Source: Planococcus halotolerans (GTDB taxonomy: Bacteria; Bacillota; Bacilli; Bacillales_A; Planococcaceae). Taken from it: DNA of 64,000 nucleotides. Made by a program: the position numbers and the translations under genes. This document shows positions 16,282 through 25,804 of this stretch, in pieces. How positions within the stretch are numbered: the first letter of the stretch is position 1; each line of letters starts with the position of its first letter. Location: NCBI RefSeq assembly GCF_003289955.1, contig NZ_QLZR01000003.1, positions 248,001 to 312,000 of the forward strand, written 5' to 3'. The notes under the pieces are model-generated. The model saw only the letters and a list, made by a program, of their open reading frames with translations. It was not told the DNA's origin and did no database searches.

Positions 16282-19029
16282 ATGAAAAAGTGGCGTACTT
16301 TTCTTATACTTATTGTCCTTTGCCTCTTTTTAAGTACGGCAGCCCATACCGCTTATCTGCTGGAATGGGCTGGAGATCGTTTTATGCTCGGTCCAAACGA
16401 TGGACTGTCACAGATGATGCCATTCAAGGCGATGCTCTATGAACAATACACTTCAGGTGAATTTTTCTATTCACCTTCATTCGGCTTGGGCAGCGGGACC
16501 TATAGTGGCCTATCTTATTATTTTGCCACTTCGTTCGTATTCGCACTGACTGTTGTATTCGTTTTCATGCTGGAAGTGGCTGGCATTATTACAGAGCCCG
16601 ACGTCTTGTTCTGGGCACATGCCGCTGTCTTCATCAATATCGCACGGCTTACAGCAGTGCTTTTCATCAGTTTTCACGTCTTCCGCTATATGAAATTCAA
16701 GCCGGTGCCAGCCTTTCTTGGAGCCAGCATCTATGGATTATCCAGCATGTATTTTCGCCATGCCGTTTACTGGGAATTCTTTGCGGATGCTTATTTATGG
16801 TTGCCATTCCTCATTTTCGGCATCGAAAAAATCTTCCGTGAAGCTAAGCCTGGCTGGTTCCTCGCTGCAGTCGCTGTATCAATGATCGACAGCTTCTACT
16901 TCGCCTATGTGAATTTTCTGCTTGCCGGCATTTACATCCTCTTCCGGCTCTTTATGCCGCTCGCGGAAAATGAAATCAGAAGAAGCAGAGCAATCGTACT
17001 TTTTCTCATAAGCGGAGTAATCGGAGCGGGTATCAGCTCAGTATCTTTTATACCGGCTGTGCATGCATTCATACACAATCACCGGCCTGCTTATGTCCAT
17101 GAAATTGACTGGCTGATGTTCCACGATAACATTCTATTCACGAGCAGCTATGTCATTTTGCCCGCAGCTATTGTCGGACTGGCTGGTGCATTTCCTCTTT
17201 ACCGCGATTCCCGGTTCCGCTTTTTCGTATCGCTTATACTGTTTGGCGTATTGCTCCATTACAGTCCGCAAGTTGCCAGTGTCTTTAACGGCTTTTCCGC
17301 GCCTCAATTCCGGTGGGAATATTTCCTATCCTTTGTTTCCGGCGGTGCTGTCGCAGCCGGCTTCAGCAAACTCCCTGTATTGAATGTTAAGGACTTTACG
17401 CTTGCTGGCGGTCTGGCGCTGCTGGTTTATGGACTGTTTGCTTTATATGATGACAGGCTCGAGATACGTGCACTTTTTATCTTCACTGCGGTAAGCGCAA
17501 GCTTATTCGTCTATGTCCTCTTTGCTTTGGCTGTTAAAAGAAATTCCAAGAAAGGGCAGGCGGCCGTCGCCGTACTTCTGGCCTTGCTTTTTTTAGCGGC
17601 AGGCTACCAATTTGCCCTTGCCGTCTCCGAAGACGGAGTAACGATCCAGTTTCCGCTGTTCCTAGGTGTACTTGGCTCAGCGTTGTTTACATTTATGCTG
17701 TTATTGCGTACTGTCCGGGACCAATCAAAAATCGGTGAAGCCGTAGCTTTTATTGTCATCACCCTGCTGGTGCTGGCCAACGGTTTTCAGTATGTAAATC
17801 TTATAAATGGCGGCAATACACAAAAAGTTTCGGAAGAATACATTACGGGCGAGGATTATGATGATCCGGAAATCAACAGGCTTCTTGCAGAAATCGAAGA
17901 ACGTGATGCCTTTCCTTTCTACCGCATCGATTGGATGGAAGGGGTGCGGAACAACACACCGATCGTCGAGGATTTTTACGGATTAAGTGCTTATTCCAGC
18001 ATTCTCAATGAAGAATTACTGTATTTTTACTTGTATGAACTTGAAATCGATATGGCGCGTGAAAGTGTCAGCCGCTACGCGACGCTTGGCAAGCGCACTA
18101 ATTTGCACAGCTTGCTGCTCGGGAACTACGTCATACTTCCGCGTGGCGATGAAAATGTGCCGGCCGGTTTTGAGGAAATTCTGGCCTCGGAAAATTTTAT
18201 AGTTTACGAAAATCAATTGCCGCTGCCGTTTGTGCGTTCCGCAACTGCGACTTACAGCGAAGACAGCCTTGCCGATGAACCGGTGCTCCGGCGTGAACAT
18301 GCGATGCTGTCTGGCGTCGTTTTGAAAAATCCTGCTGAGCAGGCTGTGCTTCCGCCGGAACCGGAAGCGTTGGCATTTGAAGTTAACGGAGTTGAAGCGA
18401 CTTATGAAGATGGTGTGCTTGATGTATCGGGCGAAGCAGGCGGCATCGATTTGATGCTGAAAGATGCCGTGCCGGAAGAAAGCGATTTATATGTCGCATT
18501 TCATCTGGCCAACCGAGCTGAAAATCAGGGATTTTCAGTGACGGTCAATTCGTACAGAACATCGAGGAAGTCGAATGTGTCTGTCTATAAGACGTTTGTC
18601 GACGATTTGACCATTCGTATACCGGCAGACAGTATTGTTCGAATCCGTGTTCCCGAAGGAACCTATGAACTTACTGAACTTGCCGTCTATGAAGAGCCTT
18701 ATGACGTGCTGCGCTCCGAAGTGGAAGAGGCTGATGGAGGCAATCGTTTTGAATGGAGCGGCAGCAGGATTCAGGCGGATTATCTGAATGCTGAAAACGA
18801 TGAATTCATTGTGTTTCCTGTGCCTTATGAAGTCGGCTGGACTGCGAAAGTCAATGGAGAAAAGAGGGAAGTTCTTGAAGCGAACTACACTTTTCTCGCT
18901 GTCCCGGCATCTCCTGGGGTGAATGAAATCAGGTTGACTTATCGGCCGCCGTATTTTTGGAAATCACTGCTGCTCAGCGTGATATCTCTGTTGGCAGCTA
19001 TTTTATATCTGTGGAAACGCAAAAATTGA
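16282..19029 (+). CDS. YfhO family polytopic membrane protein (GT-C-type glycosyltransferase)
   Basis: A 915-residue membrane protein with an N-terminal block of about twelve membrane helices, a large extracytoplasmic C-terminal region (roughly residues 530-885) and one final membrane helix before WKRKN. NDGLSQMMPFKAMLYEQY near the N-terminus is the family's first-loop signature with acidic residues. YfhO proteins move sugars from undecaprenyl-phosphate carriers to cell-wall polymers outside the membrane; in B. subtilis YfhO glycosylates lipoteichoic acid. The sugar and polymer here are inferred. RBS AGAAGGTGA; followed by a strong terminator. Confidence 0.85.
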   Translation: MKKWRTFLILIVLCLFLSTAAHTAYLLEWAGDRFMLGPNDGLSQMMPFKAMLYEQYTSGEFFYSPSFGLGSGTYSGLSYYFATSFVFALTVVFVFMLEVAGIITEPDVLFWAHAAVFINIARLTAVLFISFHVFRYMKFKPVPAFLGASIYGLSSMYFRHAVYWEFFADAYLWLPFLIFGIEKIFREAKPGWFLAAVAVSMIDSFYFAYVNFLLAGIYILFRLFMPLAENEIRRSRAIVLFLISGVIGAGISSVSFIPAVHAFIHNHRPAYVHEIDWLMFHDNILFTSSYVILPAAIVGLAGAFPLYRDSRFRFFVSLILFGVLLHYSPQVASVFNGFSAPQFRWEYFLSFVSGGAVAAGFSKLPVLNVKDFTLAGGLALLVYGLFALYDDRLEIRALFIFTAVSASLFVYVLFALAVKRNSKKGQAAVAVLLALLFLAAGYQFALAVSEDGVTIQFPLFLGVLGSALFTFMLLLRTVRDQSKIGEAVAFIVITLLVLANGFQYVNLINGGNTQKVSEEYITGEDYDDPEINRLLAEIEERDAFPFYRIDWMEGVRNNTPIVEDFYGLSAYSSILNEELLYFYLYELEIDMARESVSRYATLGKRTNLHSLLLGNYVILPRGDENVPAGFEEILASENFIVYENQLPLPFVRSATATYSEDSLADEPVLRREHAMLSGVVLKNPAEQAVLPPEPEALAFEVNGVEATYEDGVLDVSGEAGGIDLMLKDAVPEESDLYVAFHLANRAENQGFSVTVNSYRTSRKSNVSVYKTFVDDLTIRIPADSIVRIRVPEGTYELTELAVYEEPYDVLRSEVEEADGGNRFEWSGSRIQADYLNAENDEFIVFPVPYEVGWTAKVNGEKREVLEANYTFLAVPASPGVNEIRLTYRPPYFWKSLLLSVISLLAAILYLWKRKN

Positions 19030-19066
19030 AGGAGGGCCGGCTGCGTTATGCCGGCTCTCCTTTTTC
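19030..19066 (+). terminator. YfhO gene terminator
   Basis: GGAGGGCCGGC pairs with GCCGGCTCTCC around an 8-base loop, followed by TTTTT. Confidence 0.9.
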
Positions 19067-19155
19067 AACCGGTGCATCTATTCGCTGAATAAGAATGAAG
19101 GCGCAGAATATAGGGTAGGGAAGAATAACAGAAGCTTGAATCAGGAGTGATGGAA

Positions 19156-19851
19156 ATGGACTTTTTGCCTGCGGATTATATGGTCATCACAGTGCGCCTT
19201 CTAATGGCAGCGGTGCTAAGCGGCATTATCGGAATCGAACGCGAAACGAAAAAGCAGCCTGCAGGACTCCGGACGCATCTTTTGGTCGGCACTGGAGCTT
19301 GTCTGATGATGATTCTTTCTGTCACAGGTTTTGATACTTATATAAATACAATGACAGGGCCGTTGCAGTTTGATCCTTCCCGTATCCCGTCCTATGTCAT
19401 AAGCGGTATCGGTTTCCTCGGAGCCGGAACGATTATTGTTAACCGTGGATCCGTAAAAGGACTGGCGACTGCCGCTTCGATTTGGGTGGCTGCCGGATTG
19501 GGACTGGTAATCGGCATCGGCATGTATTACGTAGCCGTGTTATCGACATTGATTGTCATCGGGACATTATATGTGCTGGGAGAAGTGGAGAAAAAATATA
19601 TCTCGAAGCATAAACAGAAACAAATCGTCATCATCGCAGAAGACCAGAGTGAAATGTTTGCGAAACTCAGCGGATTCTTTGAAAACAACGACCTCAAAGT
19701 GACAGATTTTCAAATTGAAGAATTGGACACATATTCTGAAAAACAAGTATCAAAATATATTTTTTCGCTAAAAGAAGGAAAGGTCCAAAACGAAATGGAA
19801 CTGGTTAAAGAGATCCAGAAGTTAGACGGAGTCGCTAAAGTGATTGTGTGA
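19156..19851 (+). CDS. MgtC/SapB family membrane protein
   Basis: A 231-residue protein with an N-terminal MgtC domain: four membrane helices and the signature GIERETKKQPAGLRTHLLVG followed by SGIGFLGAGTI. The C-terminal ~80 residues form a soluble ACT-like domain (IVIIAEDQSEMFAKL...). MgtC proteins support growth at low magnesium and affect ATP synthase and membrane potential in pathogens; the exact role in Bacillales is unsettled. ATG 19156 was chosen because AGGAGTG lies 8 bases upstream. Confidence 0.9.
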   Translation: MDFLPADYMVITVRLLMAAVLSGIIGIERETKKQPAGLRTHLLVGTGACLMMILSVTGFDTYINTMTGPLQFDPSRIPSYVISGIGFLGAGTIIVNRGSVKGLATAASIWVAAGLGLVIGIGMYYVAVLSTLIVIGTLYVLGEVEKKYISKHKQKQIVIIAEDQSEMFAKLSGFFENNDLKVTDFQIEELDTYSEKQVSKYIFSLKEGKVQNEMELVKEIQKLDGVAKVIV

Positions 19852-19902
19852 CTGAACGCAGCACTGAATTTATTTCAAAAGCGGCAAGAGAGGGGAACGG
19901 AT

Positions 19903-20922
19903 ATGAAATTACTGATTCTTGGAGGTACACGATTTTTAGGGCGGTTCCTAACCGAAACGGCACTGCAAAACGGTCATGAAGTGACATTATTCAATAGAGG
20001 AAAAACAGAACCGGAACTGTTTCCGGAAGTGGAGAAGCTGATCGGCGACCGGAACGGGGACCTGGAAGCGTTGAGAGGACGCAGCTGGGATGCGGTTATT
20101 GATCCGAGCGGCTATCTGCCATGGTCCGTCCAGGAGTCAGCGGAATTGCTGACCGACTCAGCCGGGCATTATACCTTCATCTCAAGTGCTTCGGTTTATG
20201 ATCAGCTCGATCAACCCGACATTGATGAGAACCACTCAGTCGGCAAATTGCCTCAGGAAAGAATCGAAGAATTGAAAGCGATGGAACCGGCACAGGCGAT
20301 AGCTGAAAATTATGGCGAACTGAAATACCTGTGCGAAAAGGAAGTGGAGCGGGTATTCACAGGACGCAGTTTGATTGTCCGGCCGGGATTGATCGTTGGC
20401 CCCTTCGACTTTACGGACCGCTTCAGTTATTGGGTCAACCGCATAGCAAAAGGCGGAGAAGTGCTGGCACCAGGCCGTCGCGACAAGGAAATTCAGTTTA
20501 TCGATGTGCGCGACCTCGCTGAATGGATCATCCGGATGGTGGAGTCGAAAGTGTATGGCACCTATAATGCCACAGGCCCGGCCACCGAGTTGACGATGGA
20601 AGAGTTTTTGGACAGATGCAAAGAAACAGTAGGAGATAGAGTCGATATAGTCTGGGTTGAGGAGAAATTTCTGCTGGGCCATGAAGTAAACGGGTGGACC
20701 GACATGCCGCTGTGGATTCCTGACAGCGCGAATATGCCCGGCTTTCTGTCGGTCAACATTCAAAAAGCAATGGATGCCGGACTGAAATTTCGTCCGCTGA
20801 AAGAAACAATCCTCGATACCTTAAAGTGGGAGTCGTCGCGCAGCGTAACTGAGAAGAAAGCGGGACTGGATCCTGCCAAAGAAAAAGCGGTGCTGAAAGA
20901 TTGGAATGAAAAAGGTTTATAA
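19903..20922 (+). CDS. NAD-dependent epimerase/dehydratase (extended SDR)
   Basis: A 339-residue protein with an N-terminal Rossmann fold: GGTRFLG at residues 8-14 binds NAD(P), and FISSASVYD marks the strand before the active site. NYGELKYLCE contains the Tyr-x3-Lys pair. The group acts on nucleotide sugars or related compounds, but the sequence does not show which. It begins 51 bases after mgtC with a GAGAGGGGAACGG site and could be co-transcribed. No terminator is apparent after it. Confidence 0.8.
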   Translation: MKLLILGGTRFLGRFLTETALQNGHEVTLFNRGKTEPELFPEVEKLIGDRNGDLEALRGRSWDAVIDPSGYLPWSVQESAELLTDSAGHYTFISSASVYDQLDQPDIDENHSVGKLPQERIEELKAMEPAQAIAENYGELKYLCEKEVERVFTGRSLIVRPGLIVGPFDFTDRFSYWVNRIAKGGEVLAPGRRDKEIQFIDVRDLAEWIIRMVESKVYGTYNATGPATELTMEEFLDRCKETVGDRVDIVWVEEKFLLGHEVNGWTDMPLWIPDSANMPGFLSVNIQKAMDAGLKFRPLKETILDTLKWESSRSVTEKKAGLDPAKEKAVLKDWNEKGL

Positions 20923-21005
20923 ATTAAAAGGCGATACTCTCCAAAATAATTGGGGTTTGTTATAAGATAAGAGTCATACGGCACCTTCGGAAGGGGTGAT
21001 ATCAG

Positions 21006-21101
21006 TTGACAAGCAAATCTCGAATGTCAGCGTCAGGAGAAACTCATGCAAAGCCTGTGATACAGAATGGCGATACTTTGCGTGGGGGAAGCAAGAACTA
21101 A
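21006..21101 (+). CDS. Possible 31-aa leader peptide upstream of the FusB-like gene
   Basis: A TTG start 5 bases after AAGGGGTGAT opens a 31-codon frame that ends 73 bases before the FusB-like start. It is hydrophilic, with no recognised motif. Together with the RBS-masking hairpin downstream, it suggests translational attenuation. The evidence is only the ribosome site and position, so chance cannot be excluded. Confidence 0.3.
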   Translation: MTSKSRMSASGETHAKPVIQNGDTLRGGSKN

Positions 21102-21133
21102 TTCGCCCGTAAATGTGTCATTCGAACATGGCG

Positions 21134-21164
21134 TCCTTATAAATATACAATCAAACAATAAGGA
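21134..21164 (+). promoter_or_regulatory. RBS-sequestering hairpin before the FusB-like gene
   Basis: TCCTTAT (21134-21140) is the exact complement of ATAAGGA (21158-21164), which contains the core of the ribosome site AAGGAG for the ATG at 21175. The 7-bp stem with a 17-base loop would hide the site until opened. Confidence 0.55.
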
Positions 21165-21174
21165 GTGTTTCAAA

Positions 21175-21861
21175 ATGATACATGTAAAAGAAACAAGTGA
21201 TAAACAAGGCACTGCCGGCGAACGTCCGGAAGCATTTATCCGGAATGACCAGTTTAACTTTATCAAAGATCAGGCGAAAATTCTGGTCAATGGCAAGGCA
21301 ACCAGCAGCGATGCGGAAGTACTGAGTGTACTGCGCCATCTGGCACAGGAAAAGGTCTTTGGGCTGTTCCCATCTTTGACCGAAGAACAGAAAGCCGTAT
21401 TGAAACCGTTGACAGCGGTAAAGGAAACGGCGGAAGCAGAAGCATTTCTTGAACAGGTGTCTGCATATTTGCTGCCGTTCAAAAGTGTAACGGATCAGGG
21501 CTTGAAGAAATTATTCCCAAAAGCGAAAAAGCTTAAAGGGCCGAAACTTGATACGCTCGATTTCAAAAAGCTGTCTTATCTCGGCTGGATTGAAAGTTCG
21601 ACGCTTATGTACCTAGTGATTGAAAAAGATGGCCGCCTCGAAGGCATCCAAGGCAGCTTCAACCGCAGTGCGAAACATGGCATCTGCTCAATCTGCAATA
21701 AACATAGCGAAGTAGGTTTGTTCACTGCCAAGACAAAAGGTTCCAGCCAGGATAATTTCGTGAAACGCGGCAACTATATCTGCCAGGACAACGACACCTG
21801 CAACAGCAATATCGATACATTGGAGCGGCTCCATGACTTTGTGGAACGGTTGCAAAAATAA
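21175..21861 (+). CDS. FusB/FusC-like elongation factor G-binding protein
   Basis: A 228-residue two-domain protein of the FusB/FBP family. The N-terminal ~80 residues are helical; the C-terminal domain is a treble-clef zinc finger with its four cysteines in GICSICNKH and YICQDNDTC. FusB-type proteins bind EF-G and release it from the ribosome, which rescues translation when fusidic acid traps EF-G. Chromosomal homologues occur widely in Bacillales; whether this one gives resistance cannot be read from sequence. The start is ATG 21175, after AAGGAGTG; upstream in-frame codons have no ribosome site. Confidence 0.88.
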   Translation: MIHVKETSDKQGTAGERPEAFIRNDQFNFIKDQAKILVNGKATSSDAEVLSVLRHLAQEKVFGLFPSLTEEQKAVLKPLTAVKETAEAEAFLEQVSAYLLPFKSVTDQGLKKLFPKAKKLKGPKLDTLDFKKLSYLGWIESSTLMYLVIEKDGRLEGIQGSFNRSAKHGICSICNKHSEVGLFTAKTKGSSQDNFVKRGNYICQDNDTCNSNIDTLERLHDFVERLQK

Positions 21862-21872
21862 TTAAAAAATTG

Positions 21873-21903
21873 AGCTTTTCGGGAAACCGGAAAGCTTTTT
21901 TTA
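21873..21903 (+). terminator. FusB-like gene terminator
   Basis: AGCTTTTCGG pairs with CCGGAAAGCT around a GAAA tetraloop, followed by seven T residues. Confidence 0.9.
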
Positions 21904-21968
21904 TTGAAGAAAAAGCGCTTCAGACAAGTATGCGGGACAAGAAATAACCCAGTTGACAGAATTTCAGG

Positions 21969-21997
21969 TTGACAACATGTGGAACAGAATATATATT
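21969..21997 (+). promoter_or_regulatory. Sigma-A promoter of the rbs operon
   Basis: TTGACA, a 17-bp spacer and TATATT lie directly before the palindromic operator. A second TTGACA at 21953 has no well-placed -10. Confidence 0.8.
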
Positions 21998-22017
21998 ATG
22001 TGTAACCGGTTACACAT
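21998..22017. promoter_or_regulatory. Perfect 20-bp palindrome, probable RbsR operator
   Basis: ATGTGTAACCGGTTACACAT is fully self-complementary and has the central CG of LacI-family operators. It abuts the -10, so the bound repressor would block transcription starting there. Confidence 0.8.
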
Positions 22018-22038
22018 TATGGAGTGGGGGGGAAGCGT

Positions 22039-23022
22039 ATGACGACGATCAGGGATGTAGCTAAAAAAGCGGGAGTTTCCGTTGCGACAGTTTCAAGATT
22101 TTTGAACGGCAACGGTTATGTCAGCCAAGAAGCGGCAACTGCTGTGAAAGCGGCTGTAGAAGAGTTGAACTATGAGTTGAACACGGTTGCCCGCTCGCTT
22201 ACAACTAAAAAGTCGAATCTGATCGGATTGATCCTGCCGGATATTACAAACCCCTTTTTCCCGGAACTGGCCCGTGCAGTGGAAGACGTTGCATTGACCT
22301 ACGGCTACACCGTGGTGCTGTGTAATTCCGATGAAGATCCCAAAAAAGAGAAGAATTACATTGAAACCTTGAAGAAAAAATATATCGCCGGTTTTATTGT
22401 GACCTCAAACCAGCTTGACGCCCCGCATTACGCGAATTTAAAGCTGCCCGTCGTCGCTTTGGACCGTGTTATCAACGAGCGGATACCGACTGTCGTATCA
22501 AACAATAGACAAGGTGGTTTTATGGGAGCGCAGGCTTTAGTCGACAGAGGCAGCAAAAACCTGCTGTTCCTGAGAGGTCCGGAAGAATTCGGGTCGGCAA
22601 ATGACCGTTACATAGGATTTGGCGAAGCGATGGAAAAGAACAGCGTTACTTATGAAACAGTTTTCTGCCCTTTTCATTTCGCGGAAGCAGAAAAAATTGT
22701 GGAACAGTATTTACATGACAATAAAGACATCGACGGCATATTCGCCAGCAGTGATGTGCAGGCTGCGGGAGCGTTGAAAGCAGCGCATAATCTGGGATTG
22801 GCTGTGCCGAAAGATTTGCAGATCATCGGTTTTGACGGAATTTCAATGGGAGAGATGCTGACCCCCGCTTTGACGACAATCGCACAGGATATTTATAAAA
22901 TGGGTGCGATTGCGGCAAGGGTGCTGATCAAGCAGATTGAAGGCCAGCCGATTGAAAATTTCATGAACGAGATTCCAGTGAATCTTGTGGTTCGGGGAAC
23001 GACGAAAGGAGCGGTGACATGA
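22039..23022 (+). CDS. rbsR: Ribose operon repressor, LacI family
   Basis: A 327-residue LacI/GalR regulator. The N-terminal helix-turn-helix reads TTIRDVAKKAGVSVATVSRFLNG, here split by the hinge at about residue 50; the rest is a periplasmic-binding-protein-like sensor domain. It heads an operon of ribose genes and follows a perfect palindrome, so it should repress its own operon until ribose or a derivative is present. ATG 22039 was chosen: it begins the conserved domain and follows GGGGGGAAG. Its stop overlaps the rbsK start (ATGA). Confidence 0.93.
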   Translation: MTTIRDVAKKAGVSVATVSRFLNGNGYVSQEAATAVKAAVEELNYELNTVARSLTTKKSNLIGLILPDITNPFFPELARAVEDVALTYGYTVVLCNSDEDPKKEKNYIETLKKKYIAGFIVTSNQLDAPHYANLKLPVVALDRVINERIPTVVSNNRQGGFMGAQALVDRGSKNLLFLRGPEEFGSANDRYIGFGEAMEKNSVTYETVFCPFHFAEAEKIVEQYLHDNKDIDGIFASSDVQAAGALKAAHNLGLAVPKDLQIIGFDGISMGEMLTPALTTIAQDIYKMGAIAARVLIKQIEGQPIENFMNEIPVNLVVRGTTKGAVT

Positions 23023-23900
23023 TTACAGTTGTGGGCAGTATCAATATGGATCTCGTAGTTCGCACGGATCGATTCCCGAAACAAGGGGAAACGGCGCTTG
23101 GAGATTTGTATACGACAATTCCAGGCGGTAAGGGAGCCAATCAGGCAGTCGCGGCTGCCAGGCTTGGAAGCGATGTGCAGATGGTTGGTGCAGTAGGAAC
23201 CGATGCATTTGGCCAAGTGCTGGTCGAAGGATTGGACACAGAAGGCGTTCACATTGAACACGTCAAACAATTGGATGGAATGAGCGGAATCGCCAATATC
23301 CTGCTATCTGAAGGAGACAACCGGATCATCGTGGTGCCCGGTGCGAACCATCTTCTGAAGGAAGAAGAAATAGATGGTTTGGAATACTTGTTTGAAGCAA
23401 GTGATCTTGTAATTATGCAATTGGAGATTCCGCTTCCCGTTGTGCAGCGGACATTGGAAATTTGCCAGCGCATCGGAACTCCTACCATTCTAAATCCTGC
23501 GCCATCTGCAGGTTACCGCAAAGAAATGGAACCTTATTGGACTTACCTGACACCAAACGAATCAGAAGCAAAAGAAATTTTCGGCCCGCAATGGGAGAAC
23601 GCTCTGGAACAATTTCCGAACCGCCTGATTGTGACATTGGGGAAAAAAGGTGCCCGTTATTTCGATGGCAATAAACATATAATCGTCGAAGGTTATGCGA
23701 CAAAAACTGTTGATACTACGGGTGCCGGCGATACATTCAACGGTGCACTTGGCGTAGCGCTTTCGGAACAGATGCCATTTGAAGAAGCGGTTCGTTTTGC
23801 CAATGCGGCGGCTTCATTATCTGTAGAAAAAATGGGTGCCCAGGGCGGCATGCCTAATAGAGAAGACGTCCTCGCGAGAATGCGTGGTGCTTCAGAGTGA
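23019..23900 (+). CDS. rbsK: Ribokinase
   Basis: RbsK phosphorylates D-ribose at O5 with ATP, feeding the pentose phosphate pathway. The 293 residues have both PfkB signatures: the sugar-binding GGKGANQAVAAARLG near residue 35 and DTTGAGDTFNGAL near residue 230 with the catalytic Asp in GAGD. It overlaps rbsR by four bases and rbsD by four bases (GTGA), indicating tight translational coupling. Confidence 0.97.
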   Translation: MITVVGSINMDLVVRTDRFPKQGETALGDLYTTIPGGKGANQAVAAARLGSDVQMVGAVGTDAFGQVLVEGLDTEGVHIEHVKQLDGMSGIANILLSEGDNRIIVVPGANHLLKEEEIDGLEYLFEASDLVIMQLEIPLPVVQRTLEICQRIGTPTILNPAPSAGYRKEMEPYWTYLTPNESEAKEIFGPQWENALEQFPNRLIVTLGKKGARYFDGNKHIIVEGYATKTVDTTGAGDTFNGALGVALSEQMPFEEAVRFANAAASLSVEKMGAQGGMPNREDVLARMRGASE

Positions 23901-24283
23901 AGAAGCATGGGATGATTAACCGTGACATCGCAGCGGCGCTGGCCGAATTCGGCCATACAGATCAACTGGTGATTGCGGATTGCGGATTGCCGATGCCGAA
24001 AGACGTTCGCTGCGTCGATTTATCATACGAATTGGGCAAGCCGTCATTCATCGATATTCTGGATGCTGTACTTGCGGACTTTCAGCACGAAGCAGCATTT
24101 ATTGCCAATGAAATAGAACAGGAAAATCCGGAAGTCGAATCAAAAATTAAAGAACGGACAGCTGTATCCTATATTACGCATGAGGAATTGAAACAAATGA
24201 GCAAAGACGCCAAGCTGATTATCCGGACCGGTGAAGCGACTCCATACGCCAACATTGTGCTGCGGTCAGGCGTTATTTTCTAG
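23897..24283 (+). CDS. rbsD: D-ribose pyranase
   Basis: RbsD interconverts the pyranose and furanose forms of ribose so that ribokinase can use it. The 128 residues begin with the family start MKKHGMINRDIA, and include the conserved H in the first helix and the C-terminal TGEATPYANI. The start is GTG, overlapping the rbsK stop. Confidence 0.96.
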   Translation: MKKHGMINRDIAAALAEFGHTDQLVIADCGLPMPKDVRCVDLSYELGKPSFIDILDAVLADFQHEAAFIANEIEQENPEVESKIKERTAVSYITHEELKQMSKDAKLIIRTGEATPYANIVLRSGVIF

Positions 24284-24301
24284 AAAGGCAGGTGTGTAAT
24301 C

Positions 24302-25804
24302 ATGATTGAAATGACAGGCATTTCTAAAGCATTCAGTGGCAACCAAGTATTAAAAGACGTTTCTTTTTCATTGGAGAAGGGTGAAATCCATGCCCTGATG
24401 GGAGAGAACGGAGCCGGAAAGTCTACATTGATGAAAGTATTGACGGGAATTCATAAGCGGGATGCCGGAACGATTGTTGTCAAAGGGGAAGAAGTGAATT
24501 TCACTTCACCCAAAGAGGCAGAAAAAGCCGGGATTGCTGTAATTCATCAGGAACTGAATATACTGCCGCATCTGTCGATTGCTGAAAATCTGTTTCTTGG
24601 AAAAGAAGAAACCGTCGGGAAAACGAGCATTCTTAAAACGAAGAGTATGAACAACAAGACGAAGAAGATTCTTGGTGAATTAGGACTGAATATAAATCCC
24701 TCCTCTCCGGCAAGCGGATTGTCTGTCGGCAAGCAGCAAATCGTGGAAATCGCGAAAGCGCTGTCTGCAGAAGCCGAAGTCATTGTAATGGATGAACCGA
24801 CTGCCGCTTTGACTGACCGCGAAATCGATACGCTTTTCAAGACGATTCGGGATCTGCAGAAAAAAGGCGTTTCTTTCATCTACATTTCCCACCGGATGGA
24901 AGAGATTTTCTCTCTCTGCGACCGTATTACCGTGCTGCGGGATGGCGAATTCGCGGGAGTGAAATATATAAAAGATACCTCATTTGAAGAAATTGTGCAG
25001 TTGATGGTAGGCCGTGAACTGGGCGAGCGTTTCCCCGAAAGGCATGCCGAGATTGGCGAAGTAAAGCTTGCGGTGAAAGGCTTGACGAGAAAAGGCCACT
25101 TTGAAGATATATCGTTCGAGTTGCGCAAAGGCGAAGTGCTTTCAATTGCAGGTCTGATGGGTGCCGGGCGGACCGAAGTGGCGCAGACATTATTCGGTTA
25201 CCGGAAAGCGGACGCGGGCGATGTGGAACTGGACGGCAAAAAGGTGAAAATCAACAGCCCCCGCGCTGCTAAGAATTTAGGCATCGGATATGTAACGGAA
25301 GACCGGAAGTCTGAAGGCCTGCTGGTGGACTTCACTGTAGAAGAAAACATCAGCCTGACCAATTTCCATGAAATATCGAAATACGGGCTGATTTCACAGA
25401 AGAAAGAAAGTGCACTTTATCAATCGATGAAAGAACGGCTGGGCATCCGGACTTCCGGTCCTCACCAGACAGCGAAATCACTGAGTGGGGGGAACCAGCA
25501 AAAAGTGGTCATCGCCAAATGGATCGGCATCGAACCCAAATTGCTTATTCTGGATGAACCGACCCGGGGCGTTGACGTTGGGGCAAAAAAAGAGATTTAC
25601 TCGATTATCAACCAACTTGCGGAGCGGGGCGTTGCTATTCTGATGATCTCTTCCGAATTGCCGGAAGTGCTCGGTATGGCCGACCGCGTACTCGTTATGC
25701 ACGAAGGCAAACTTGCAGGTGAATTGTCGAAAGAAGAAATGACACAAGAAAGAATTATGCACTACGCTACTGGAGGTGAAAGTAATGCAACTCAAAACAG
25801 CTAA
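24302..25804 (+). CDS. rbsA: Ribose ABC transporter, ATP-binding protein (duplicated ATPase)
   Basis: A 500-residue tandem ABC protein. The first half has a complete Walker A (GENGAGKST), signature LSVGKQQ and Walker B VIVMDEP. The second half has the degenerate Walker [10 protein letters not shown] typical of sugar importers, with signature LSGGNQQK and Walker B LLILDEP. It powers ribose import with RbsC and RbsB. Its 3' end overlaps rbsC by 20 bases. Confidence 0.97.
   Translation: MIEMTGISKAFSGNQVLKDVSFSLEKGEIHALMGENGAGKSTLMKVLTGIHKRDAGTIVVKGEEVNFTSPKEAEKAGIAVIHQELNILPHLSIAENLFLGKEETVGKTSILKTKSMNNKTKKILGELGLNINPSSPASGLSVGKQQIVEIAKALSAEAEVIVMDEPTAALTDREIDTLFKTIRDLQKKGVSFIYISHRMEEIFSLCDRITVLRDGEFAGVKYIKDTSFEEIVQLMVGRELGERFPERHAEIGEVKLAVKGLTRKGHFEDISFELRKGEVLSIAGLMGAGRTEVAQTLFGYRKADAGDVELDGKKVKINSPRAAKNLGIGYVTEDRKSEGLLVDFTVEENISLTNFHEISKYGLISQKKESALYQSMKERLGIRTSGPHQTAKSLSGGNQQKVVIAKWIGIEPKLLILDEPTRGVDVGAKKEIYSIINQLAERGVAILMISSELPEVLGMADRVLVMHEGKLAGELSKEEMTQERIMHYATGGESNATQNS

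Noticed and set aside
21905-21925. cre site upstream of the rbs operon (AAGCGCTT)
   Set aside because: Only the central eight bases fit; both conserved ends of the consensus are missing, and it lies before the promoter within the previous terminator region.
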